Source of the DNA: Echinicola strongylocentroti
GTDB taxonomy: Bacteria > Bacteroidota > Bacteroidia > Cytophagales > Cyclobacteriaceae
Reading direction: 5' to 3'
NCBI RefSeq assembly: GCF_003260975.1
Contig: NZ_CP030041.1
Coordinates: forward strand, 62,001-126,000
DNA: 64,000 nucleotides
A program made the position numbers and the translations under genes. Below are positions 27,935 through 37,687 of the stretch, piece after piece (within the stretch, counting starts at the first letter, position 1; each line of letters opens with the position of its first letter). Under the pieces are notes generated by a model. It made no database searches, was not told where the DNA came from, and saw only the letters and a list, made by a program, of their open reading frames with translations.

Positions 27935-28129
27935 TCAGATTCTCAACATGTCTTTTACTCGGCTCACATCTGACTCATGAACTTCGCCCATTTTTGTAAG
28001 ATTTCTCTTTCTTTTGGTCTCTTTCTTAGTCAGGATGTGGCTTTTATAAGCATGTTTCCTTCTGATTTTTCCCGATCCAGATAATTTGAATCGTTTTTTT
28101 GCACTTGATTTAGTTTTTACTTTAGGCAT
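27935..28129 (-). CDS. rpmI: 50S ribosomal protein L35
   Basis: A 64-residue highly basic ribosomal protein: [31 protein letters not shown] and KRKRNLTK. Normal length, with infC 22 nt upstream and rplT about 109 nt downstream on the same strand. Confidence 0.97.
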   Translation of the reverse strand: MPKVKTKSSAKKRFKLSGSGKIRRKHAYKSHILTKKETKRKRNLTKMGEVHESDVSRVKDMLRI

Positions 28130-28151
28130 AACACTGTATTATTTGTTGAAA

Positions 28152-28703
28152 TTATTTCTTACTTGCTTTTGGAGCAATAAACATATTCATCCGCTTACCT
28201 TCCATTCTGGGAAGCTGTTCTACCTGTCCATACTCCTCAAGTGATTGTGCGAATTTCAACAACAACATCTCTCCCCTTTCCTTGAAGACAATCGATCGAC
28301 CTACAAAGTGTACGTAAGCCTTCACTTTTGCCCCATCCTTAAGGAAGTTCATGGCGTGCTTTAATTTAAAGTCAAAATCATGGTCGTCCGTATTCGGACC
28401 AAACCTGATTTCTTTAAGAACAGTTTTGGCAGCATTGGCTTTGATTTCTTTCTGCTTCTTCTTCTGTTCATATTTAAATTTCGCGTAATCAATCACCTTA
28501 CAGACAGGTGGATTAGCGTTTGGAGAAATTTCGACGAGATCAAGATCTTGCTGCTGGGCAATTTTGATGGCTTCATCTGTAGACATGACCACATTGCCTC
28601 CTTCTACAAAATCACCTACTACCCTTACCTCTCTGGCGCGGATCTTTTGGTTTACTTTATATGGTTCTTCTCGTCTCGGTTTAAACGGTTTTCTTCCTCT
28701 CAA
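28152..28703 (-). CDS. infC: translation initiation factor IF-3
   Basis: A 183-residue factor that keeps 30S subunits free and checks start-codon pairing. N-domain ([14 protein letters not shown]...[19 protein letters not shown]) and C-domain ([33 protein letters not shown]) are complete. No ATG fits: the frame opens at TTG (28703) directly preceded by ATT (28706). IF-3 genes use rare start codons in E. coli (AUU), where they allow autoregulation, so either codon may be the true start. No Met occurs in frame before residue 40. Confidence 0.95.
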   Translation of the reverse strand: MRGRKPFKPRREEPYKVNQKIRAREVRVVGDFVEGGNVVMSTDEAIKIAQQQDLDLVEISPNANPPVCKVIDYAKFKYEQKKKQKEIKANAAKTVLKEIRFGPNTDDHDFDFKLKHAMNFLKDGAKVKAYVHFVGRSIVFKERGEMLLLKFAQSLEEYGQVEQLPRMEGKRMNMFIAPKASKK

Positions 28704-28792
28704 AATAGTTATGGTTGATTGAATGAATTTGACTGCAAATATCGGATATTTTTTTAATTATTAAAATACCCCTTCTTTTTTAGCTTTTATTT

Positions 28793-30742
28793 TTATTTAC
28801 TTAAGGATTCCGAAATAATATTTTTGAAGTATTTCACGAACTCCTCTGGTGTAAAACTCCCTTGGTCACCCTCACCGTGCTTACGCACAGATACTTTGCC
28901 TTCTTCCTGCTCTTTTTCGCCGACTATAAGCATATAAGGCACTTTTTTTACTTCCGCGTCCCTTATCTTTCTCCCTATTTTTTCATCACGATTATCTATT
29001 GAACCTGCTATATCATGTTCATCTAGTAGTTGGTTAATGGTTTGGGCGTACTCAATAAATTTTTCGGAAATAGGCAAAATATTTATTTGCTCAGGTGATA
29101 GCCATAGTGGGAAGTTACCTGCACAATGCTCTATCAAAACGGCTACAAACCGCTCCAACGACCCAAATGGTGCTCGGTGGATCATCACTGGCCGGTGCTT
29201 TTGGTTATCAGAACCTACGTACTCCAGCTGGAAACGATCCGGTAATTGATAATCGACCTGAATGGTGCCTAATTGCCAGCTCCTTCCTAATGCATCCTTG
29301 ACCATAAAGTCCAGCTTTGGCCCATAGAAAGCGGCCTCTCCCAATTCAGTGATGGTTTGCAGACCTTTTTCCTGAGCTGCTTCAACAATAGCGGACTCTG
29401 CTTTGTTCCATTGCTCGTCACCGCCTATGTATTTTTGCTTGTTTTCTGGATCCCTTAGGGAGATTTGTGCCGTGTAGTCATCAAAACCCAATGCCTTAAA
29501 CACATAAAGCACCAAGTCGATTACTTTGATAAACTCCTCTTTCACCTGATCTGGTCTACAGAAAATGTGCGCATCATCCTGTGTAAACCCTCTCACCCTG
29601 GTCAGGCCATGTAGCTCCCCGCTCTGTTCGTAGCGATAAACCGTACCAAATTCAGCATAGCGAATTGGGAGGTCTTTGTATGACCTGGGCTTATGTTTAT
29701 ATATCTCACAGTGGTGAGGACAGTTCATTGGTTTTAGCAAAAACTCTTCGCCTTCATGGGGCGTGGCAATCGGCTGAAATGAATCTTTTCCGTATTTTTC
29801 ATAGTGGCCAGAAGTCTCATAAAGAGCTTTATGACCAATATGTGGGGTCACCACTTGTTGATAACCTGACTTGTCCTGTGCCTTCTTCAAAAAGCCTACC
29901 AATCTTTCTCTCAGCAGGGTTCCTTTTGGCAACCATAACGGCAAGCCCATTCCGACTTTTTCGGAAAAGGTAAACAACTCTAGTTCACGGCCAAGTTTCC
30001 GATGGTCACGTTTCTTGGCTTCTTCTACCATGGCCAAATATTCCTTAAGCTCCTTGGCCTTGGGAAAGGAAACACCGTATATACGGGTAAGCATTTTGTT
30101 GTTTTCATCACCACGCCAATAGGCTCCGGCAATGTTCATCAATTTTACGGCTTTTATAAACCCTGTATTTGGAACGTGTGGTCCACGGCAAAGATCCACG
30201 AAATTTCCTTGTTCATAAAAGGTGATCGTTCCATCTTCCAGACCATCTAACAGGTCGAGTTTGTACTCGTCACCCTTATCTTTAAAGTAGCTTACAGCTT
30301 CTTTCTTTGAAATGTCTTTTCTGATGTACTCGTTTTTCTCCTTAGCGAGTTCGATCATCTTTTTTTCTATCGCTTCCAGCTCATGACCATCGATCTGCTT
30401 ATCGCCAAAGTCCACATCATAGTAAAAGCCGGTTTCAATGGATGGCCCTATCCCAAACTTTACGCCTGGATAGAGTGACTCCAATGCTTCTGCCAGCAAG
30501 TGGGCAGACGAATGCCAAAAAGTGGATTTTCCATCCTTATCATTCCATGTTAATAATTGCACCTCAGCATCTTGGGATATAGGACGTGTAGAATCCCATA
30601 CTTCTCCATCCACTTTGGCGGCCAGGACATTCCGTGCTAATCCCTCACTGATACTAAGCGCAATTTGTAAGCCGGAAGTGCCTTTTTCGTACTGCCTTAC
30701 TGACCCATCTGGCAGTGTAATGTTAATTAAGTTGTCAGACAT
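28793..30742 (-). CDS. thrS: threonyl-tRNA synthetase
   Basis: A 649-residue class II synthetase: TGS domain (2-64), editing domain with [12 protein letters not shown] and the C..GPH..([12 protein letters not shown]) zinc-type motif, catalytic core with motif 1, motif 2 ([15 protein letters not shown]) and motif 3 ([15 protein letters not shown]), and C-terminal anticodon-binding domain. Length is typical. It heads the thrS-infC-rpmI-rplT group. The last product of translation regulation in E. coli, operator mimicry of tRNA-Thr, was not visible upstream. Confidence 0.97.
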   Translation of the reverse strand: MSDNLINITLPDGSVRQYEKGTSGLQIALSISEGLARNVLAAKVDGEVWDSTRPISQDAEVQLLTWNDKDGKSTFWHSSAHLLAEALESLYPGVKFGIGPSIETGFYYDVDFGDKQIDGHELEAIEKKMIELAKEKNEYIRKDISKKEAVSYFKDKGDEYKLDLLDGLEDGTITFYEQGNFVDLCRGPHVPNTGFIKAVKLMNIAGAYWRGDENNKMLTRIYGVSFPKAKELKEYLAMVEEAKKRDHRKLGRELELFTFSEKVGMGLPLWLPKGTLLRERLVGFLKKAQDKSGYQQVVTPHIGHKALYETSGHYEKYGKDSFQPIATPHEGEEFLLKPMNCPHHCEIYKHKPRSYKDLPIRYAEFGTVYRYEQSGELHGLTRVRGFTQDDAHIFCRPDQVKEEFIKVIDLVLYVFKALGFDDYTAQISLRDPENKQKYIGGDEQWNKAESAIVEAAQEKGLQTITELGEAAFYGPKLDFMVKDALGRSWQLGTIQVDYQLPDRFQLEYVGSDNQKHRPVMIHRAPFGSLERFVAVLIEHCAGNFPLWLSPEQINILPISEKFIEYAQTINQLLDEHDIAGSIDNRDEKIGRKIRDAEVKKVPYMLIVGEKEQEEGKVSVRKHGEGDQGSFTPEEFVKYFKNIISESLSK

Positions 30743-31251
30743 TTAAAATTGTTATACTAAATATGAAACAAAGCACCTTTACAAACAGGTGCATTAAGAA
30801 TGCAAATATGCAAATTCACTGACGTAATTGAAAAAAAACGAGGCTACTTTTATTATAGGCATTGTAAGGAAAATTCTACCCGGTTTCATTTGGCACGCAT
30901 ATGTATATCCGCAATGATCCCAGTAATCACAGAGATATGAAATAGGTCCTCACAGAAACCACGGAAATCTCAGAAAAGCGTTGTTTTATTCTGGGTTTTC
31001 TGTGCGTTCCCCGAGAAATAAAAACTACTGGAATGAAAGCGTGTCATCAAATGGTACAATAAAGTGCGCTGTCTTTTAATAAATCCTATCAAAAATTAAT
31101 GTTCAAAATATTATCATTGATTACGAATTAGCCAGTTTTGCTTGAAAACACTTTAAGTAATAATCATAACAAACTGAATGTCTGACAGTAATAATCGATT
31201 AATTCTGATTCTTAGTATAATGTGTCTTTCCTGTATCCGCCATATCGACTA
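30743..31251. other. gene-free interval
   Basis: Contains degenerate phrases such as CACAGAAACCACGGAAATCTCAG and TTTTCTGTGCGTTCC, which look like decayed dispersed repeats and are roughly inverted to each other (30938-31010). No gene or T-box-like leader was recognised upstream of thrS. Confidence 0.3.
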
Positions 31252-32961
31252 TCAAGCCTTCCTTCCCTTCATCAGCTGAATCACTGCCGAGAGGGCCATC
31301 ACCAGTAGACAGCCGATGGCATTGTACCAAAGGTAGCCTATATCAATGTGGATCCCGAACAGCTCACTACCATTTTTCCAGTGGATCAAAAGAATCATTG
31401 CCTCCGCTACCAGTGCGGCAATAAACACGGCATTTCCCCTTACCCATTTCATATAAAAACCTACCAAAAATATCCCCAAGATGGTTCCATAAAACAACGA
31501 ACCCAGCAGGTTCACGGCTTGGATCAAGTTTTCAAATAGCGTCGCATAGGTAGCAAACAAGATAGCAAAAACACCCCATAGTGCGGTCAGTAGCTTTGAG
31601 GACAGTGTATAGTGTTGTTCTGATTTACCTTTGTTGATGGAGCGTTTGTAGATGTCCACAGAAGAGGTCGCCCCCAGTGCATTAAGCTCTGATGCCGTGC
31701 TGGACATCGCCGCACTGAAGATCACCGCAAATAACAATCCCACTACGCCTTTTGGCAGGTAGTCCATCACAAAGCGCATAAACACATAATCCGTATCGCG
31801 CGTCTCTGCATTGGGGTCATTCTTGGTAATCAAGTCTTTGACGCCTGTGCGGATGTCTTCCTGTTCCTGCTGTTTTGCCGAAATTTCTCGCTGAAGGTCA
31901 TCCACTTCTGTTGCCTTCCCTTCCTTTTGGGCAGCAATCAGTGATTTGATGGCCGTGTTTTTTTCTTCAAACACTTCGTCATACGCACCTTGTAGTTGCT
32001 GGAATTCATCATTGTAGTCACTTTCAACCAGCTTTTCGGTTTGTACCTTGTTGAAGAAAATAGGTGGCTGATAAAATTGGTAAAAGACAAACACCAATAC
32101 CCCGATAAACAGGATGACAAACTGCATGGGCACCTTCAAAAAGCCATTCATGATCAATCCCATGCGACTTTCCCGCAGCGATCGACCGTTCAAGTAGCGC
32201 TGGACCTGGGACTGATCCGTTCCGAAATACGACAAAAACAAAAACAACGCCCCCGTAATCCCAGACCAGAAATTATATCGGTCGCCAAGATCAAAGTCAA
32301 AACTGACGATATTCAGTTTGCCCATTTTTCCAGCCACATGCATGGCATCATTTAAGGAAACTGGCAGCATATTATAGACCAAAATCCCTGCAAGGATCAT
32401 CCCTCCCATCATGACGGTCATCTGTTGCTTTTGGGTAATGGAAACAGCCTTGGTACCACCAGTAACGGTATAGATGATCACGATCAGACCAATGAAGATA
32501 TTGGTGAAGGTAAGGTTCCAATTGAGCAACGTGCTCAGAATGATTGCCGGACCATAAATGGTAATGCCCGCTGCCAAGCCACGCTGGATCAAAAACAGAA
32601 AAGCTGCCAATGTCCTCGTTTTCAGATCAAACCGCGATTCAAGGAATTCGTATGCAGTGTAAATCTTCAGCTTATAATAAATAGGAATAAAGGTCACCGA
32701 AAGGATAATCATGGCTATGGGCAACCCAAAATAAAATTGGATAAAGCGCATACCGTCTTGATAGGCCTGGCCGGGTGTGCTCAGAAAAGTGATAGCGGAA
32801 GCCTGTGTGGCCATAATGGACAATCCTATCGTCCACCAGCCCATTTCACTGCCTCCCTTGAGATAGCTATCCATGTCTTTGGGACCATACGTCTTATAAA
32901 TCCCATAGCCTATAATCGCTATCAATGTACCAAAAAGTACTATCCAATCAATATAACTCAT
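31252..32961 (-). CDS. sodium:solute symporter family protein
   Basis: A 569-residue SSS-family transporter with about 13 membrane spans. Family marks include ITFLSTPGQAYQDGMRF, VTGGTKAVSITQKQQ and FGTDQSQVQRYL, plus AAMSSTASELNALGATSSVDIYK carrying the sodium-site Ser residues. Between two spans lies an 85-residue charged, coiled-coil-like insertion (about 304-388) that ordinary SSS proteins lack. The substrate is unknown; the operon with a PIG-L-type hydrolase suggests an amino sugar, sialic-acid-like or other released glycan component (inference). Its ATG overlaps the stop of the 34-residue gene by 4 nt. Confidence 0.92.
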   Translation of the reverse strand: MSYIDWIVLFGTLIAIIGYGIYKTYGPKDMDSYLKGGSEMGWWTIGLSIMATQASAITFLSTPGQAYQDGMRFIQFYFGLPIAMIILSVTFIPIYYKLKIYTAYEFLESRFDLKTRTLAAFLFLIQRGLAAGITIYGPAIILSTLLNWNLTFTNIFIGLIVIIYTVTGGTKAVSITQKQQMTVMMGGMILAGILVYNMLPVSLNDAMHVAGKMGKLNIVSFDFDLGDRYNFWSGITGALFLFLSYFGTDQSQVQRYLNGRSLRESRMGLIMNGFLKVPMQFVILFIGVLVFVFYQFYQPPIFFNKVQTEKLVESDYNDEFQQLQGAYDEVFEEKNTAIKSLIAAQKEGKATEVDDLQREISAKQQEQEDIRTGVKDLITKNDPNAETRDTDYVFMRFVMDYLPKGVVGLLFAVIFSAAMSSTASELNALGATSSVDIYKRSINKGKSEQHYTLSSKLLTALWGVFAILFATYATLFENLIQAVNLLGSLFYGTILGIFLVGFYMKWVRGNAVFIAALVAEAMILLIHWKNGSELFGIHIDIGYLWYNAIGCLLVMALSAVIQLMKGRKA

Positions 32962-33062
32962 GAGTAATAGCGTGTAATGGCATAAAACAATCCGATTAAT
33001 CCCGCCAGCACCAAAATCAGCAAGAAATACAGTCTATTCCAGTTCACGGACGGTTCACTCAT
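32958..33062 (-). CDS. 34-residue single-span membrane protein
   Basis: A small frame from ATG at 33062 to TGA at 32958 reads MSEPSVNWNRLYFLLILVLA and then GLIGLFYAITRYYS. It has a polar N-terminus and one hydrophobic span (about 12-30). Its start lies 8 nt inside the 3' end of the PIG-L-type gene and its stop overlaps the symporter's ATG (ATGA), an arrangement that strongly suggests real, coupled translation. It may be an accessory subunit of the symporter; small partners of SSS transporters are known. No homologue was recognised by eye. Confidence 0.75.
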   Translation of the reverse strand: MSEPSVNWNRLYFLLILVLAGLIGLFYAITRYYS

Positions 33063-35532
33063 GGTTTTGTTCGATTAAGTTTACAAATAATTTAATAGCC
33101 CCCGGCACTCCTGCAGGCAGTAACCTGAACCAAGATATCCCTGAATAGGTGTACGTCCCTTTGCCGTAATTGGCCAGTAGCAAGCTTCCTTCACTGGCTG
33201 ACTCTCCGGGATCGTGCATAGACAGTGGTGTGACGTAATGCTCATCCCAGTTGTCAGTAAAATAAAGCCCCCTTTCTTGGATCCATCCATCAAAATCTTC
33301 CATGGTAATGGCATTGGGGCCTTGCAATGCAGGGTGTGCATCAAAGTCTACCTCAACAGGAGCACGCTCTACCGCTACCCGCTTCCGGGTAATGTCAAAG
33401 GGATATGGCCCCAACCTATCCGTCTTAAGGGAAGCTGTCGTATTGTATTGGAGAATGAGGTTGCCTCCATTTTCTACATATTTCATCAATTGATCAAATT
33501 GATCCACTACCTGCTGGTTCACATTAAATGCCCTGATACCGACAATGACAGTGGAAAACTGCCCTAAACGACCTGCATCCAAACTCCCGGTTTCCAATTC
33601 CGTCACCGCATACCCTAAGTTACGCAGGACCTCAGGTACATCATCGCCTGCTCCCGGAATATAGCCAATATTTTGGGCAGTAGTCTTTAGGTTCAGCTTG
33701 ATCAAGTCGAAGTTGGCCTTGGGAAAATACGTTAATGCTGGAATGTGCTTGTAATCGATATGCTTTACCCCCTCTTCATAGACATTGCCATCAGCAGTAA
33801 TATACTGGGCAGTTACCACCGTTTTGCCTATTTTGGTGTCTCCATTGACACTAAGCCGGTAAGTTTTCTCCTTTTTGGCTTCATTGACAGTGCTTTCCAG
33901 TACCTTATAGGCACTTTCCTTGAGCCCTTGCAGCTGTAAATCTCCGGGGAGAATTTCAGTTCCAAAAGACACTTTTACCGAAAACTCAGCAGCTTTGTCC
34001 GACAGGACATACACCTGATCATGATCGATCGACACCTGCACAGGCGGTAACAACACGAAGGGCTGATTTACTTCCCCGTCCACAGGGTCATTATATTTGT
34101 ACTTCAAAGGAACTTCAATATTAAATTCCTCACCTTCGATCTGAAACTTTAACCGTCCATTGAAAGTAGGATCATTAAAGGGTTTTCCGATCTTTTCTTG
34201 GTCTTTTACTTGATAGAGGTTGTTTTGGGGAGGGTTTTCGATCCAGTATGGCTGGGAAACCATCATGGTAGGCGCAAACTCCAATGCCATCCCATCCCTT
34301 AGCACCGCATTATCGTTGACAGCCTTGTCAAAAGAATGACTAGTGCCCATTACCGTAAACTCCTGGACTTTTACATTTATTGACGAAGGATTATTCACCA
34401 CCAATGTCCCTTCTATCTCCTCTCCAAGATATGCTTCTTGCTGAGCTGCAGTAAAATCAACCTTTAAGCCCAACAATTCGATGATCAAGTCATCAATCTG
34501 TTGCTGTTTTTCCTTAAGCCACTTTTCAGAAGGAGCTAGTTTGCCAAGGAGTTGCTTTACCACTAAAAAGCGGGGCAAATTATTCTCAAGGTGGACAAAA
34601 TCAAACTGGCTTACCGCCTCATCCAACGCATCCTGTATCGCTTGGCCGTTATTGACTTCATCCCACCTGTTTGGAATACCTTCAAAAGGTGACTCCTCAA
34701 AGCGGGCGCCATCTACCAATTCAATAAAATCCACTGCCCCTCCGTACGGCGCCGTGGATCCGAAGCCTTGGGATTTGTGCATGGTCCTGCTGTCTGCAGC
34801 AATCTGTGCGTAGGTAACCCCCAGTAGATCATCGTATGCGCCTGTTTCGAAGGCATGATATAGCTTTCCTTCCTCTGGCTGGTACGGCGCTCTCCAATTA
34901 TAAGCATTCCAAAACACCCGCTTGGCCTGCCATGGCTCTACCATGTCCAGTTGATCCGGAAATACCGTGGGATCAGCGGCGGCCTTAAAGGCTTCCAGAG
35001 AAAGGATAGCTGAAGTAGTATGATGGCCATGGGTAACACCCGGAGTGGTATTGAACCTGTTGATGATGATATCCGGCTGGAAATTCCTGATCATCCACAC
35101 CACATCGGCCAAGAGCTTTTCCTTATCCCAATTATTGAGCGTCTCGTCCGGGTTTTTGCTATAACCGAAGTCAATGGCCCTGGAAAAAAACTGCTGCCCA
35201 CCATCAGTCTCTCTGGCCCTTAGCAATTCTTGTGTCCTGATCATACCCAATTCGACACCAAGCTCTTTCCCAATGAGGTTTTGTCCTCCATCACCACGGG
35301 TGAGCGACAGGTAACCTACCTCGGCATGTACATGATTGCCCAAATACGCAATCAACCGTGTATTCTCATCATCAGGATGAGCGGCGATGTACAGCACCCT
35401 TTTGGTCTCCCTTAGCTTCAGGAGCTGGTGGTAGATCGTGGAAGACGGATATCGGGGCTGTTCATAGCTCCAAGTGGGAACATTTAGCAGCAGAAAAAAT
35501 ACAATAAAAAGAGACAGGTATTTAAGCTTCAT
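33055..35532 (-). CDS. secreted PIG-L/LmbE family deacetylase, large multidomain
   Basis: An 825-residue exported protein (signal peptide 1-22). The PIG-L/LmbE domain (about 40-300) holds the zinc motif AAHPDDENTR, the phrase SLTRGDGGQN and the third ligand region THGHHTTSA. The remaining about 500 residues contain beta-sandwich stretches and a ThuA/GATase-like C-terminal segment (VIVGIRAFNVNQQVVDQFDQLMKYVENGGNLILQYN). PIG-L enzymes remove N-acetyl groups from sugars; here the likely substrate is an extracellular amino sugar or glycan. First gene of the operon with the small membrane protein and symporter. Confidence 0.9.
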   Translation of the reverse strand: MKLKYLSLFIVFFLLLNVPTWSYEQPRYPSSTIYHQLLKLRETKRVLYIAAHPDDENTRLIAYLGNHVHAEVGYLSLTRGDGGQNLIGKELGVELGMIRTQELLRARETDGGQQFFSRAIDFGYSKNPDETLNNWDKEKLLADVVWMIRNFQPDIIINRFNTTPGVTHGHHTTSAILSLEAFKAAADPTVFPDQLDMVEPWQAKRVFWNAYNWRAPYQPEEGKLYHAFETGAYDDLLGVTYAQIAADSRTMHKSQGFGSTAPYGGAVDFIELVDGARFEESPFEGIPNRWDEVNNGQAIQDALDEAVSQFDFVHLENNLPRFLVVKQLLGKLAPSEKWLKEKQQQIDDLIIELLGLKVDFTAAQQEAYLGEEIEGTLVVNNPSSINVKVQEFTVMGTSHSFDKAVNDNAVLRDGMALEFAPTMMVSQPYWIENPPQNNLYQVKDQEKIGKPFNDPTFNGRLKFQIEGEEFNIEVPLKYKYNDPVDGEVNQPFVLLPPVQVSIDHDQVYVLSDKAAEFSVKVSFGTEILPGDLQLQGLKESAYKVLESTVNEAKKEKTYRLSVNGDTKIGKTVVTAQYITADGNVYEEGVKHIDYKHIPALTYFPKANFDLIKLNLKTTAQNIGYIPGAGDDVPEVLRNLGYAVTELETGSLDAGRLGQFSTVIVGIRAFNVNQQVVDQFDQLMKYVENGGNLILQYNTTASLKTDRLGPYPFDITRKRVAVERAPVEVDFDAHPALQGPNAITMEDFDGWIQERGLYFTDNWDEHYVTPLSMHDPGESASEGSLLLANYGKGTYTYSGISWFRLLPAGVPGAIKLFVNLIEQNHE

Positions 35533-35799
35533 AGACGTGAGGTTAACTGGCGAAAACTAAGGGAATCAATCTAAACTTCAAATCATTTTTATATTAATGG
35601 TAGGTCAACGGATTTATTCCAAAAGGGTTTACGAAAGTACTGCAATAAGCTTGCTTATGGAGCAACAGACTGATTTTTGATAAATATAAATTGGTAATAT
35701 TTATAAATCTTATCAAGCATTTAAGATTTAGTTTTACCTATTCCTACATTATTTGATTACTTGTACCAACAAAAAATTTAAAGTTCACAATTTAAGCTA

Positions 35800-36459
35800 A
35801 TGATGCAATTTAAATCACTACTCTTTTTCGGTAGTTTACTTATCATTTCCGCTTGTACGCCTCAGGGTGCGGATTATGTAGAAGATCTTGATATCGCCCT
35901 TACGTTTCAGGATCCTGAAGTAAATTATGATAGCTACGGCAGTTATCACCTTCCAGACACCGTAGTACTTATTTCCAATGATGATAATACTGAACTCACT
36001 TCAGAAATGGAAGACTACATTCTATCTGAAGTAAACCAGCAATTCCTCAGTATGGGTTGGGACAGAAACACTGATCCTGTCAGCGACGGGTCAGATGTGG
36101 TATTAATGGTCTCAGTAGTCAATCTATTGGATGTCCAATATGTGTCTTGGTGGGATTACTGGGGCTGGTGGCCAGGATGGGGCTATTACCCATACCCTGG
36201 TGATGGCTGGTATCCTTATTACCCAGGAGGCTGCTGCTATTTCGGAGGAGTATACAGCTACAGGGAAGGGACCGTAATCATCGAAATGGTAGATCCCAAT
36301 AGCATCGAAGCGGTAGATGATGGAGAACCCGACAGACTTCCTGTCATGTGGGCTGGTGGCCTGAACGGCATTCTTCAGGGGGACGAAACCAATATCAAAA
36401 ACCGAATTGATCGCGGAATGGATCAGATTTTTACCGATTCACCATATCTTAACAAGTAA
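35800..36459 (+). CDS. DUF4136 lipoprotein with Tyr/Trp/Gly-rich loop
   Basis: A 219-residue lipoprotein (lipobox ISAC, Cys19). The DUF4136-like fold frames (YDSYGSYHLPDTV at the front, NRIDRGMDQIF at the end) surround a loop of about 35 residues rich in aromatic residues and Gly (WWDYWGWWPGWGYYPYPG). Function unknown; likely at the periplasmic side of the outer membrane. First gene of a four-gene plus-strand cluster, 2 nt before the beta-barrel gene. Two consecutive ATGs start it. Confidence 0.78.
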   Translation: MMQFKSLLFFGSLLIISACTPQGADYVEDLDIALTFQDPEVNYDSYGSYHLPDTVVLISNDDNTELTSEMEDYILSEVNQQFLSMGWDRNTDPVSDGSDVVLMVSVVNLLDVQYVSWWDYWGWWPGWGYYPYPGDGWYPYYPGGCCYFGGVYSYREGTVIIEMVDPNSIEAVDDGEPDRLPVMWAGGLNGILQGDETNIKNRIDRGMDQIFTDSPYLNK

Positions 36460-36461
36460 CC

Positions 36462-37067
36462 ATGAGATTTATCAAAACCTTATTTATACTATTTGCACTG
36501 CTGCTAAACGTACAACTCCTAAAAGCACAAGGAACTAGCCAGTTCCAAGTGAATTATACTCCAAGTCTCCCACTCGGGGATGTGGCTGATTACACGGGAG
36601 ACTTCAGCTTTAGGGGTATCAACATCGCCTATGAGTACCATGTATCAGAGTATCTTGGGCTCGGGATCACCACTGGCATCAACACCTATTATGAAGATAT
36701 CCAAGGTGTGGAAAATGTCAAAGTCAACATAGATGGAAAAATAGTCACCCTTTCTGGTAAACGGTACAATTACACGAACTCCGTTCCGATCTTGGCTACG
36801 GCCAATTATTACCTCTCCCCAGAAGGCCAGTTAAGACCCTATGTAGGACTGGGAATAGGAGGATACTATGTAATGAAATGGACAGAAATAGGCCAATACC
36901 AAGTCAGGGACAATGGATTCCAGTTTGGTCTGGCGCCTCGAGTAGGTGTTTTACAGCCGCTGGCTTATGGACTGGATCTCCACTTGGCAGCACAGTACAA
37001 TGCCGGATTTGGAGAAGATCCCTTCAGCAGCGTCGACTTTATGGTTGGCTTTGCTTGGAAATTTTAG
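36462..37067 (+). CDS. outer membrane beta-barrel protein
   Basis: A 201-residue protein with a signal peptide (1-22, ...LKAQ) and an alternating amphipathic strand pattern ending in the aromatic residue of FAWKF, as in small eight-stranded barrels (OmpA/OmpX-like, PF13505 type). Strand-like pieces include YLGLGITTGINTYY and RPYVGLGIGGYYV. It is sandwiched between two DUF4136-type lipoprotein genes, so the barrel and lipoproteins may act together in the outer membrane. Confidence 0.82.
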   Translation: MRFIKTLFILFALLLNVQLLKAQGTSQFQVNYTPSLPLGDVADYTGDFSFRGINIAYEYHVSEYLGLGITTGINTYYEDIQGVENVKVNIDGKIVTLSGKRYNYTNSVPILATANYYLSPEGQLRPYVGLGIGGYYVMKWTEIGQYQVRDNGFQFGLAPRVGVLQPLAYGLDLHLAAQYNAGFGEDPFSSVDFMVGFAWKF

Positions 37068-37083
37068 CACTTAAACCGTAATA

Positions 37084-37632
37084 ATGATGCGCAATAAAAT
37101 CTATGCTTTCTCAGCCCTTTTATCGCTCTTGGCCGTTGTATCCGCTTGTACGGCGGGAAAGGTAATCGACACCAATCAGGCGGAAAACTTCAAACTGGAA
37201 AATTATAAGAGCTTTGACTTTTATAAGACCGATTTGGAGATTGACAAAATGCCCACATATGCCCAACGGGTGGACTGGATAAAAGAGGCCATCAAAGAAA
37301 ACCTCGAGTCCCGGGGTGTCCAAAAGGACACTGAAAACCCGGAAATGCTGGTCAATATAGGGGTATTCATAGAAGAAAAGGTGCAAACCCGCGAAACCGA
37401 CCTAAGAAGTGATCCCCCCATGTATATGGGACAGCGAAACTATCACTGGGAAGTACAGGAAATCCCCGTCGGCACGTATAATGAAGGCACTTTCACGTTG
37501 GACTTTGTGGATAAAGTCTCTCAGGAAATGGTCTGGCAAGGGGTAGGTAAGAGTATCATTACGAAAAAAGACGATGCTGCCAAAAAGAACATAGAACAAG
37601 CCACCCAAAAGCTATTTGCTGAAATAGAATAA
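37084..37632 (+). CDS. DUF4136 lipoprotein
   Basis: A 182-residue lipoprotein (lipobox VSAC, Cys22). The DUF4136 pattern is clear: NFKLENYKSFDFYKTD, then a helix IKEAIKENLESRGVQ, PEMLVNIGVFIEEKVQTRET, and QEMVWQGVGKSIITKKD..A...IEQATQKLF. Function unknown. It follows the barrel gene by 16 nt. Confidence 0.85.
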   Translation: MMRNKIYAFSALLSLLAVVSACTAGKVIDTNQAENFKLENYKSFDFYKTDLEIDKMPTYAQRVDWIKEAIKENLESRGVQKDTENPEMLVNIGVFIEEKVQTRETDLRSDPPMYMGQRNYHWEVQEIPVGTYNEGTFTLDFVDKVSQEMVWQGVGKSIITKKDDAAKKNIEQATQKLFAEIE

Positions 37633-37687
37633 CACCCATCAGGAATAGCAAACCTGAAAACTAATACACACTAAACTTAACAAAACG

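Noticed and set aside
30743..31251. T-box or other riboswitch leader upstream of thrS
   Set aside because: No T-box consensus (AGGGTGG-type bulge), specifier or terminator seen; T-boxes are also rare in Bacteroidota.
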